DNA from: Ruminococcus sp.
GTDB taxonomy: Bacteria; Bacillota; Clostridia; Oscillospirales; Acutalibacteraceae
Length of the DNA stretch: 34,918 nt
Reading direction: 5' to 3'
NCBI GenBank assembly: GCA_024403825.1
Contig: JAKSRB010000015.1
Location: forward strand, 1-34,918
Shown here: positions 17,162 to 24,362 of the stretch, one piece after another
How the letters are laid out: each line of letters begins with the position of its first letter
How positions within the stretch are numbered: position 1 is the stretch's first letter
The notes under the pieces: model-generated
What the model was told of the DNA's origin: nothing
What the model saw: the letters and a program-made list of their open reading frames with translations, nothing else
Database searches by the model: none
Translations under genes and position numbers: made by a program

Positions 17162-18106
17162 TTAATCTTCAAGAAATTCCTCAACAATAAATCTTGGACG
17201 CTGTTTGGTTTCCAGATAGATTTTACCAATATATTCACCGATAACACCTATAGCGAGAATCTGTAATCCGCCAATAGCCCAGATTGAGCAAAGTGTGCTT
17301 GCCCAGCCACTTTCTGAATGACCTGTAAAGAAGCTTATAAGTGAATAGATGATCATAATAATACTGATAGCAAAAACAACTGCACCTAATCCTGTAATAA
17401 ATCTGATAGGCTGAATACTCATAGAAGTAATGCCTTCCCAAGCAAGTGCAAGCATTTTCTTAAGTGGATATTTGCTTTCACCTGCAAGTCTTTCTGTACG
17501 CTCATAGGTAACAATTTCAGATTTATAGCCGATTAACGGAACCATACCTCTTAAGAAAATATTGGTTTCCTTATACATAGAGAAGGCTTCCAATGCTCTT
17601 TTGCTCATTAATCTGTAATCAGCATGGTTGAATATAACCTTAGCACCCATTTTATCAAGAATTTTGTAAAAGGCTTCAGCAGTAAATCTTTTGAAGAAAG
17701 TATCGGTTTCACGCTTTGAGCGTACACCGTAAACTACATCACAACCCTCTTCATATTTTTCAACCATTTTATCAAAGCAGTTAATATCATCCTGTAAATC
17801 AGCATCAATGGAAATAACTGCATCAGCTTTGTCTTTTAAAGTCATAAGACCGCAGAGAAGTGCATTTTGATGACCTCTGTTTCTTGAGAGCTTAATTCCT
17901 TGAAAAACAGGATTTTCTTTGTGGAGTGCTTCAATAATACTCCAGGTCTTATCCTTTGAACCATCATCAATGAAAACAATTTTACTGTCTTTTGTAATTT
18001 TGCCCTCAGACATCATAGTCTGATATTTTTTATTGAGCTTTGTCGCTGAATCTCTTAAAACCTCTTCTTCGTTATAGCACGGAATCGCAAGATATAATTT
18101 TGTCAT
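17162..18106 (-). CDS. GT2 glycosyltransferase, GtrB/DPM1-like
   Basis: This is a family-2 glycosyltransferase of 314 residues that likely moves a sugar from a nucleotide donor to undecaprenyl phosphate on the cytoplasmic side. The GT-A domain (about 1-230) shows IPCYNEEEVL, FIDDGSKDKTW, SRNRGHQNALLCG and the metal-binding SIDADLQDD (Asp101, Asp103). Two transmembrane helices follow (about 234-262 and 272-295), as in GtrB and PglB-type dolichol-phosphate mannose synthase relatives. The product would be a lipid-linked monosaccharide, the donor used by GT-C enzymes. GT-C-like proteins sit on both sides, which fits. It has a CGGAGGT-type site and its own consensus promoter (18156-18184). Confidence 0.92.
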   Translation of the reverse strand: MTKLYLAIPCYNEEEVLRDSATKLNKKYQTMMSEGKITKDSKIVFIDDGSKDKTWSIIEALHKENPVFQGIKLSRNRGHQNALLCGLMTLKDKADAVISIDADLQDDINCFDKMVEKYEEGCDVVYGVRSKRETDTFFKRFTAEAFYKILDKMGAKVIFNHADYRLMSKRALEAFSMYKETNIFLRGMVPLIGYKSEIVTYERTERLAGESKYPLKKMLALAWEGITSMSIQPIRFITGLGAVVFAISIIMIIYSLISFFTGHSESGWASTLCSIWAIGGLQILAIGVIGEYIGKIYLETKQRPRFIVEEFLED

Positions 18107-18155
18107 AATAACCTCCGAATTTGGTCGAATTTAGTCAAAAAACATACTATTCAAC

Positions 18156-18184
18156 ATTATAATACTATATTTCTTTATTGTCAA
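18156..18184 (-). promoter_or_regulatory. Perfect consensus promoter of the GT2 gene
   Basis: On the minus strand: TTGACA (18184-18179), 17 bases, TATAAT (18161-18156). Every position matches the sigma-A consensus. The -35 box begins just five bases past the stop codon of the upstream membrane protein. Confidence 0.8.
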
Positions 18185-18188
18185 GGAT

Positions 18189-20087
18189 TTATGAAATGCT
18201 GAATGAAAGATTATAATTTTGTGCTGTTCCATTAACAAGTGCAGGATAATCAGGTTCAACCAGCTCTTTTGTTTTATAAATTTCAATAGAATTGTGTCTG
18301 CCTGTAATACTTCCGTCAACACCCTTAACTCCGCCAAAGATTATTTCATAATCATCATTTGCGTTAATATATAATTTTTTAAGCTTAACAGTATATTTTT
18401 TCTCATTTGGAATAACTGAACATCCCACTTCTGTATAATAAACTTCTTTATCTGTAGTATTATCATATATCGAAATTGTCAATAATCCAAAATTGCGTCT
18501 GTTATCCTGATTATTAGAAATGATAAAGGATAATTCAGAAAGCGTTTTATCTTTATCAAATGACATATGCTGGCTGACTGTATTATCTTCAAAAAGATTT
18601 ACATTAGTAGAAGAGTTTGTTTTAGTATTTATAAAATTATAGGAATAAAGATTTTTAGTAGCAGTATATGCAAATAAATACATTATCATAAGACAAATAA
18701 TTGAAATTGGTCTTATTAAAATAACAGAGCGTTCAATACATTTATCAGTTTTTACCTTTTTAAATAAGAAAGGGGAAGTTAAAAGTAATATTACACCAAT
18801 CGCAGAGATGAAAACAGTAAAGAAAAGAAAACGATATTTATTTAAGCCAAGATTAATAATTAAATCATGCATACTACCATATTTTAAAGAGCTTGAAGAA
18901 GGTTGAGCTACAAATTTATATAGTAGTAATCTCCAGACAAACTTTTCTTCCTGAGCAAGATAGCCTGTTCCGGAAAAATTGTAAATCAGGAATGAAAATC
19001 CGCCTATAATTTCAACAAGTAGGTTAGTTTTTAAAAATTTACCTCTTGAAAAAACTGCAATTACAAAAAATGGTGCAAAGTAAAGCAGCCAGTAGCCTCT
19101 TAACTGAACAGTAATCATCATACTACCCCATACAAGCAGGGTGGTATAAACAGGAACAGCAAACTTCATTTCATCGTCTTTAATTTTATAAAGATAGGCA
19201 AATACACAAATTGCAAGATATGCTACTATGAAGAACGATACCTTATTACTGCCAAAAAATTCAGTGTAGTTGAAAAGATTGCCCATCGCTTCGTCAGACT
19301 GAGAGCCTAAAGCCGCATTATATGTTGCACTATTTTTGAACAGTAGTTTACAGATAAGCTCAGGAATTAAAAGACAGATGAGATTTATAACAGCAAAAAT
19401 AACTCGTTTTTCTTTAAGTAATAGTAATGGCACGAAAAGAATCAGAGCAAAGGTTTTAAACGGTACAGCAAGTCCGAAAAATAGGATAAATAGCTTACTT
19501 TTGTCTTGTAAATAAAAGTAAAAGCCAATAAGCATAAGTAATACTGCCGGAATATCAATCTGGACAACCATCATAACAGGCCAGAAAAAGAATACACTTG
19601 TAGCAAAAACATAACAGCCAAGAACAGCCATTTCTTTTTTTACCTTAATTAATGTCATAATTTTGTATATAAAAACTATAGCAGCAATAGCCATAATAAC
19701 TATAGAGCCTTTACTCCAAAGCAAAGCAAGGGTAGAGTGATTATAGTCATATCCGAAAGCCATATTAGCAATAGCAAGAGGAAGATTCCAGATAGCAAAA
19801 GGAATATAGGCAAGAGGTTCATAGTTTGCGGCATAATTTGTGCTTGCATTTTCAACGCTGTATTCGTAAAATCTGAAAAAATTACCATTGAATATAGCTT
19901 TATCAAGCAATACAGAATTGTCAATAGTATTTGTAATGTCAATATACATAAAAATAAAATATGTTACTATTGACATAAGTAAAAGTAATGACCATTCGAT
20001 AATTGTGCCAACCTTAAATTTTGAGGTTTTGTAAATTTTCTGAAATTCCAGTAATTGAAAAAAGGACTTTGCTTTAGCAATCATCAA
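18189..20087 (-). CDS. GT-C-like polytopic membrane protein, probable lipid-sugar glycosyltransferase
   Basis: This 632-residue protein has a basic N-terminal tail, then about 10-12 hydrophobic segments up to residue 485. After the first helix, the outer loop contains acidic residues (MYIDITNTIDNSVLLDKAIF) where GT-C enzymes keep their catalytic acid. A loop with NYEPLAYIPFAIWNLP follows. Residues about 490-632 are soluble and beta-rich in appearance, presumably outside the cell. No named subfamily is certain. Placement before a GtrB-like GT2 gene suggests it transfers the lipid-linked sugar made by that enzyme. ATG 20087 has AAGGAG-like GGAGTT upstream, and a perfect consensus promoter lies at 20171-20199. 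Confidence 0.72.
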   Translation of the reverse strand: MMIAKAKSFFQLLEFQKIYKTSKFKVGTIIEWSLLLLMSIVTYFIFMYIDITNTIDNSVLLDKAIFNGNFFRFYEYSVENASTNYAANYEPLAYIPFAIWNLPLAIANMAFGYDYNHSTLALLWSKGSIVIMAIAAIVFIYKIMTLIKVKKEMAVLGCYVFATSVFFFWPVMMVVQIDIPAVLLMLIGFYFYLQDKSKLFILFFGLAVPFKTFALILFVPLLLLKEKRVIFAVINLICLLIPELICKLLFKNSATYNAALGSQSDEAMGNLFNYTEFFGSNKVSFFIVAYLAICVFAYLYKIKDDEMKFAVPVYTTLLVWGSMMITVQLRGYWLLYFAPFFVIAVFSRGKFLKTNLLVEIIGGFSFLIYNFSGTGYLAQEEKFVWRLLLYKFVAQPSSSSLKYGSMHDLIINLGLNKYRFLFFTVFISAIGVILLLTSPFLFKKVKTDKCIERSVILIRPISIICLMIMYLFAYTATKNLYSYNFINTKTNSSTNVNLFEDNTVSQHMSFDKDKTLSELSFIISNNQDNRRNFGLLTISIYDNTTDKEVYYTEVGCSVIPNEKKYTVKLKKLYINANDDYEIIFGGVKGVDGSITGRHNSIEIYKTKELVEPDYPALVNGTAQNYNLSFSIS

Positions 20088-20170
20088 AAAAACTCCTTGA
20101 TTTAAGAAAATGATATTAAAAATACTTGGCTTTGATTATCAAGCATTATATACAAATTTCATTAGCAATT

Positions 20171-20199
20171 ATTATATTACTTTACCAAAAAAATGTCAA
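20171..20199 (-). promoter_or_regulatory. Perfect consensus promoter of the GT-C-like gene
   Basis: On the minus strand: TTGACA (20199-20194), 17 bases, TATAAT (20176-20171). The leader to the start codon is about 75 bases. The 274-base gap 20088-20361 holds only this promoter and the divergent pfkA promoter. Confidence 0.82.
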
Positions 20200-20291
20200 T
20201 TACTGTGTTGTCATTATTATTTGTTTTTGTAAAAAGTACTACAGATTTAGTAAAAATCAAGTAATTTTTTGCTTAAAATTTAAAAATCCTC

Positions 20292-20320
20292 TTGTAAAGA
20301 ATTTAAAATTGTATTATAAT
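20292..20320 (+). promoter_or_regulatory. Promoter of pfkA
   Basis: TTGTAA (20292-20297), 17 bases, TATAAT (20315-20320), 42 bases before the chosen pfkA start. Confidence 0.7.
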
Positions 20321-20361
20321 AATAACTAATAAATGTAAAAAATCCTATGGAGGTAGATTAT

Positions 20362-21330
20362 ATGTCTCAGAAATCAATAGCAGTACTGACAAGTGGCGGT
20401 GATGCTCCGGGTATGAATGCTGCTGTCAGAGCAGTAGTTCGTGCCGGAATAAATAAAGGTATGAAGGTTTACGGTGTATATCGTGGCTATAATGGACTTC
20501 TCAATGGTGATGTTGAGGAGATGAATCTCAGAAGCGTTTCTGATATTATCGGAAACGGTGGCACAATGCTTTATACTGCAAGAAGTGAGGAGTATAATAC
20601 TCCTGCTGGTGTTAAGAAAGCTGCAGATTATTGCAGAAGTCTTGGAATCAGCGGTGTTGTTGTAATTGGCGGTGACGGTTCTTTCAGAGGTGCTCGTGAT
20701 CTTACAGGTGCAGGCATTAATTGTATTGGTGTTCCTGGTACTATTGATAATGATATTGCCTGCTCTGAATATACTGTAGGTTTTGATACAGCAATGAATA
20801 CAGCAATTCAGATGGTTGACCGTATTCGTGATACAGCACAGTCACATGACCGTTGCTCTATTGTAGAGGTTATGGGCAGACGCTGTGGAGATATTGCATT
20901 ACAGACAGGTATTGCTACAGGTGCAACAAGTATTCTTGTTCCTGAGGTTGAATATAATATTGAGCGTGATGTTATTGCAAGAATTATCAATACCCAGAAA
21001 ACAGGTAAAAAGCATTTTATAGTAGTAGTAGCTGAGGGTGTTGGCGGTGTTCAGGACCTTGCTAAGTATGTTGAACAGCGTCTTGGTATTGAAGCAAGAG
21101 CAACTGTACTTGGACATGTACAGCGTGGTGGCTCACCAACACTTCGTGACAGAGTTGTTGCAAGTGAAATGGGCTTTAAGGCAGTTCAGCTTCTTGAGCA
21201 GAATATTGGTAATCGTGTTGTTGCAATGCGTAATGGCAGTATTGTAGATCTTGATATTAACGAAGCTCTTGATATGAAGAGAGTATTTGATGAAGATCTT
21301 TATAAAATTGCTATGTCAATTTCAATCTGA
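20362..21330 (+). CDS. pfkA: ATP-dependent 6-phosphofructokinase
   Basis: This enzyme phosphorylates fructose 6-phosphate, the committed step of glycolysis. With ATG 20362 the protein has 322 residues, the usual length. The ATG at 20347 overlaps the GGAGG ribosome binding site (20349-20353), so it was rejected. Motifs: SGGDAPGMNAAVR (11-23), GGDGS (103-107) in the ATP site, and PGTIDNDI (125-132) with catalytic Asp129. MGRRCGDIA and QRGGSPTLRDR follow. Gly at the GGDGS position rather than Asp favours ATP over pyrophosphate as donor. It has its own promoter and terminator, and is divergent from the glycan cluster. Confidence 0.96.
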   Translation: MSQKSIAVLTSGGDAPGMNAAVRAVVRAGINKGMKVYGVYRGYNGLLNGDVEEMNLRSVSDIIGNGGTMLYTARSEEYNTPAGVKKAADYCRSLGISGVVVIGGDGSFRGARDLTGAGINCIGVPGTIDNDIACSEYTVGFDTAMNTAIQMVDRIRDTAQSHDRCSIVEVMGRRCGDIALQTGIATGATSILVPEVEYNIERDVIARIINTQKTGKKHFIVVVAEGVGGVQDLAKYVEQRLGIEARATVLGHVQRGGSPTLRDRVVASEMGFKAVQLLEQNIGNRVVAMRNGSIVDLDINEALDMKRVFDEDLYKIAMSISI

Positions 21331-21353
21331 TTTTTCACAGAAAATTTACTGCA

Positions 21354-21384
21354 CAGGGCGGACAATGTTCGCCCTGATTTGTTT
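21354..21384 (+). terminator. Terminator of pfkA
   Basis: CAGGGCGGAC (21354-21363) pairs with GTTCGCCCTG (21367-21376) over ten base pairs with one G-T pair and a three-base loop, followed by ATTTGTTT. Confidence 0.8.
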
Positions 21385-21429
21385 AGCTTTAGATAATTTA
21401 CAACAAATTTCCTGAAAGGAATTATAAAA

Positions 21430-23061
21430 ATGCATAATGCCACTATAAAACAGGTAAAAAATCCATTGATATTTTCGGTAAAGGTTAATGATTATGAAAA
21501 GCTTGACTTTAAAAATGATGCTCTTGCAGGAGTAAGGGCAAACTATTTTAATTCAGCTTGTACCGCACAATCTGATATAACAGAAGTATCAATAGATGAT
21601 AAAATGTATCGTCTGTCATACTCAATGGACAGTAACAGAATGCTTTCATGGAAAGTAACAAAGAATTTGCACCCTTATCAATCTGTTAAGGTCGGAACAG
21701 GTGGAGTGTATAGTGTTATTTTCTACGGAAACAATGGCATTATTTATAAAAGAATATATTTTGATAGTATGCATAACTGGCTGCGTACAGAATATTATGA
21801 TAAAAACAGACAAGGGATTTTGTTGAGCAGAATATACCCTGTAAAATTATCTGATACAACAGTAATGCAGTTAGAAACCATAAAAAATGGAATAATGGAA
21901 ACTGTACAGCTTTTTCCGTCATTGCAAACTCCTGAAAAAAGGTGTGCAGTACTCGCATATACGGATGCGGGAATGGTTTGGTATGATGAATCATATCGTC
22001 CGTCAGATTTACAAAGCACAAAGGAAACAGCTAATAATGGCGGATTTAATTTTCAGTTAAAGCACTTTACTGAAGAAAAAGAATTATTTGACATTACAGA
22101 GTCAGATTATCTTGGACAGGGTGATAATCTAAGTCTGTTAAATGGCAGAATTGATTATAAAGATATTTCATTTGAAGCTGAGAATGAAATGAAGGAACAG
22201 GAATTTTCAGATAAAAAAGAAGTATCTGAAACATATTTAAATGATATTGATTTTAATAGCATAGATGAATTTGATGCTGAAAGTGATGATAAAGAATATT
22301 CGGCATATGATAAGATAGAGCGAATATTAATCGAGGCACATAAAAATAATAAAGACTTATTTGGTGAAATAATCAATCAAACGAAAAATACAGAATATGA
22401 AGTGCAGTTGCCAAAGAAAGAGGATAGTGCAGAAACAACCACAGATGAGGAGATAACTCCTGCTGAGGATTTAAATGATGATTTGAAGAATGAAGAAAAA
22501 TCAGATGTAGAAATTACAGATAATACTGACAAAGCCTCTGAAACAACTGAACATAATGAAAATTCAGAATTAAAATTTGATACAGCGGAATCTGCTGAAT
22601 GTGATGTAGTTATCGTAACAAATTCCGGAAGATATACTTATTATGGTGAGCTTGATAGTAATAAATGCAGAACAGGACGAGGAAGAACAGTAACTCCAGA
22701 CGGTCTGACCTCATATGACGGTGGATATTTTAAAGACAAGCGAGAGGGCTTTGGTGTATGTTATTATCGTGACGGAAGCATAAATTATGTCGGAAACTGG
22801 AATAATAATAACCGTAATGGATGTGGCGTAGGCTACAGGCTTAGTGACGGAACAATGCACGCAGGAAAATGGTGTGATAACTCCCCGAATGGTTATGGAG
22901 CAAGATTTGATGTTGACGGCAATTTTCTTGATGTCTGCAATTATGACAATGGGCAGAGAAATGGAAAAAGTATTTCATTTGATAATGATGGAAATGTTAT
23001 CATAACAAATTGGAAAGACGGAGAGAAAATTTCAGAATTTACAGTTCCAATGGAGGGATAA
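21430..23061 (+). CDS. MORN-repeat protein with acidic linker
   Basis: This 543-residue protein has no signal peptide or membrane segment, so it is probably cytoplasmic. Residues about 1-205 form a globular domain I do not recognise, rich in aromatic and beta-prone stretches. Residues about 205-395 are a strongly acidic, Glu/Asp/Asn/Thr-rich, likely disordered linker. Residues about 400-535 contain roughly five MORN-like repeats, with the pattern Tyr-x-Gly-x-Trp/Tyr and Gly-x-Gly (for example GYFKDKREGFGVCYY and GNWNNNNRNGCGVGY). MORN repeats usually mediate protein or lipid binding. The start has GAAAGGAA upstream. The stop lies two bases before the mscS start, which uses the GGAGGG inside the end of this gene, so translation is coupled. 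Confidence 0.82.
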   Translation: MHNATIKQVKNPLIFSVKVNDYEKLDFKNDALAGVRANYFNSACTAQSDITEVSIDDKMYRLSYSMDSNRMLSWKVTKNLHPYQSVKVGTGGVYSVIFYGNNGIIYKRIYFDSMHNWLRTEYYDKNRQGILLSRIYPVKLSDTTVMQLETIKNGIMETVQLFPSLQTPEKRCAVLAYTDAGMVWYDESYRPSDLQSTKETANNGGFNFQLKHFTEEKELFDITESDYLGQGDNLSLLNGRIDYKDISFEAENEMKEQEFSDKKEVSETYLNDIDFNSIDEFDAESDDKEYSAYDKIERILIEAHKNNKDLFGEIINQTKNTEYEVQLPKKEDSAETTTDEEITPAEDLNDDLKNEEKSDVEITDNTDKASETTEHNENSELKFDTAESAECDVVIVTNSGRYTYYGELDSNKCRTGRGRTVTPDGLTSYDGGYFKDKREGFGVCYYRDGSINYVGNWNNNNRNGCGVGYRLSDGTMHAGKWCDNSPNGYGARFDVDGNFLDVCNYDNGQRNGKSISFDNDGNVIITNWKDGEKISEFTVPMEG

Positions 23062-23063
23062 AT

Positions 23064-23858
23064 TTGTTTGGAGTTGATTTTGGAGTATTTGCTGAAATAT
23101 ATCTGCCCAAAATTATAGTAGGAGCAATAATTTTTGTAATTGGTTTTATTGCTATTAAGGTCATACTTAAAGTAACAAAAAAATTACTGTTTAATACTAA
23201 AATTGAGCGAACAGCATCTACATTCTTTATTTCTGCATTAAGAATAGTTTTATTTTCAATTCTACTATTAACAGTTTTGTCAACAGCAGGAGTAAATGTA
23301 AGTTCAATAGTAGCGGCTGTTGGTGCAGCTGCACTTGCGGCAGGTTTTGCCTTGCAGAATACCCTGAGTAATATTGCAAGTGGTATAATAATTTTGTTGA
23401 GCAAGCCTTTTGTAGCAGGAGATATTTTACAGTTCAATGGTCAGAAGGGCAGAGTTGAAAGCATACGAATATTTACAACTATAATTCATACACTTGATAA
23501 CAAAATTATGACTATTCCTAATTCCTTGCTGACCTCACAATGTATATTGAATTGCACAATGAATGATAGTCGCAGACTTGATTTGAATTATACTGTGAGC
23601 TATGATGATGATATTCATAAGGTTAAAGAAGTAATTTTAGATGTTGTTTCTAAAAATGATAAGATAATTACTGAACCAGAACCAGCAGTATATGTTGGTG
23701 AACATCTTGAAAGTGGCATACAGATTATTACTCAAATCTGGGTTGACCCTGATGATTATTATAGTGTTTATTATTATATGCAGGAAAATGTTAAGCTTGC
23801 CTTTGATGAAAATAATATTACTATACCGTATCCGCATATTGTGGTAAAAAACAAGTAA
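23064..23858 (+). CDS. mscS: Small-conductance mechanosensitive channel, MscS family
   Basis: MscS channels open under membrane tension to release solutes during hypo-osmotic shock. With the TTG start at 23064 the protein has 264 residues, close to the E. coli length. GGAGGG (23052-23057) is six bases upstream; an upstream TTG at 23010 has no such site. Three helices are seen (about 15-40, 52-75, 78-112). The pore helix has the Ala/Gly pattern AAVGAAALAAGFALQNTLSNIASGII with the following KPF and GD residues that start the beta domain. A soluble C-terminal vestibule follows, ending in PYPHIVV. Coupling to the MORN gene is the unusual point. A terminator follows at 23905-23935. Confidence 0.94.
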   Translation: MFGVDFGVFAEIYLPKIIVGAIIFVIGFIAIKVILKVTKKLLFNTKIERTASTFFISALRIVLFSILLLTVLSTAGVNVSSIVAAVGAAALAAGFALQNTLSNIASGIIILLSKPFVAGDILQFNGQKGRVESIRIFTTIIHTLDNKIMTIPNSLLTSQCILNCTMNDSRRLDLNYTVSYDDDIHKVKEVILDVVSKNDKIITEPEPAVYVGEHLESGIQIITQIWVDPDDYYSVYYYMQENVKLAFDENNITIPYPHIVVKNK

Positions 23859-23904
23859 ATAAATGATTTTTATTTAGAATATAAAGAAAAAATCCGTAAA
23901 TAAT

Positions 23905-23935
23905 AATGGTGCTTGAAATAAAGCACCATTTTTTA
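23905..23935 (+). terminator. Terminator hairpin after mscS, in the leader of the next gene
   Basis: AATGGTGCTT (23905-23914) and AAGCACCATT (23921-23930) form a perfect ten-pair stem with a six-base loop; the T-run ends at 23935. The ribosome binding site of the next gene begins only three bases later (23938), so there is no room for a new promoter between. Confidence 0.85.
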
Positions 23936-23951
23936 TTAAAGGTGATAAATT

Positions 23952-24302
23952 GTGAAAAAATTAATATTAATGCTTTCAATAGCAACAGTTGTGGCGGTAA
24001 GCTTTGTTGGCTGTGGAGATAACGGCAATGCCGGCAGAATGGCTGATGATATGTCAGGTATGGCATCTGATGCGATAAATAGTGTTGAAACTGTAGCGGA
24101 TAATATGGCGGACGGAGTAGTTACTGACGGTGATGGAATAATCGGTAATGAAGAGGATGCGACATCTGCTACAACTGAAAGCCAAATTGCTAATGATAAT
24201 TCAGAAAAAAATAATTCTGATAACAATGCAAATAATTCTGCAACAGTCAGTGGTAACAACGACAATAACAATACAGAAACAACAGAAGATACTTTTATGT
24301 AA
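23952..24302 (+). CDS. Small lipoprotein-like exported protein
   Basis: I do not recognise a family in this 116-residue protein. Residues 1-21 look like a lipoprotein signal peptide (basic start, hydrophobic core, Phe-Val-Gly-Cys lipobox), so Cys21 could be lipidated; the lipobox is slightly atypical at -3. The rest is acidic and low-complexity: Met/Asp/Ala-rich at 30-55, then Asn/Asp/Ser/Thr-rich to the end. The start codon is GTG with AAAGGTGA upstream. It follows mscS by 93 bases with a terminator hairpin between, so expression may depend on read-through of that hairpin. A second terminator follows at 24316-24353. Confidence 0.7.
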   Translation: MKKLILMLSIATVVAVSFVGCGDNGNAGRMADDMSGMASDAINSVETVADNMADGVVTDGDGIIGNEEDATSATTESQIANDNSEKNNSDNNANNSATVSGNNDNNNTETTEDTFM

Positions 24303-24315
24303 ATCATTTAATCAA

Positions 24316-24353
24316 AAAAGCTGTACCGAATTAGTGTAATTGGTACAGCTTTT
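24316..24353. terminator. Bidirectional terminator
   Basis: AAAAGCTGTACC (24316-24327) pairs with GGTACAGCTTTT (24342-24353). A run of As on the left and Ts on the right makes it work in both directions, ending the lipoprotein gene and the convergent membrane-protein gene at 24363. Confidence 0.88.
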
Positions 24354-24362
24354 TAAATTTGT

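Noticed and set aside
20126-20329. 67-residue open frame between the GT-C-like gene and pfkA
   Set aside because: It has low-complexity, Ile/Tyr-rich composition and no ribosome binding site, and it overlaps both divergent promoters.
22155-22580. Acidic repeats in the MORN protein linker as a DNA tandem repeat
   Set aside because: The region is biased towards Glu/Asp/Asn codons, but I found no repeated DNA unit.
23936-24307. 123-residue minus-strand frame opposite the lipoprotein-like gene
   Set aside because: It is an antisense shadow without a ribosome binding site, ending in the terminator region. The plus frame has a signal peptide and a proper site.
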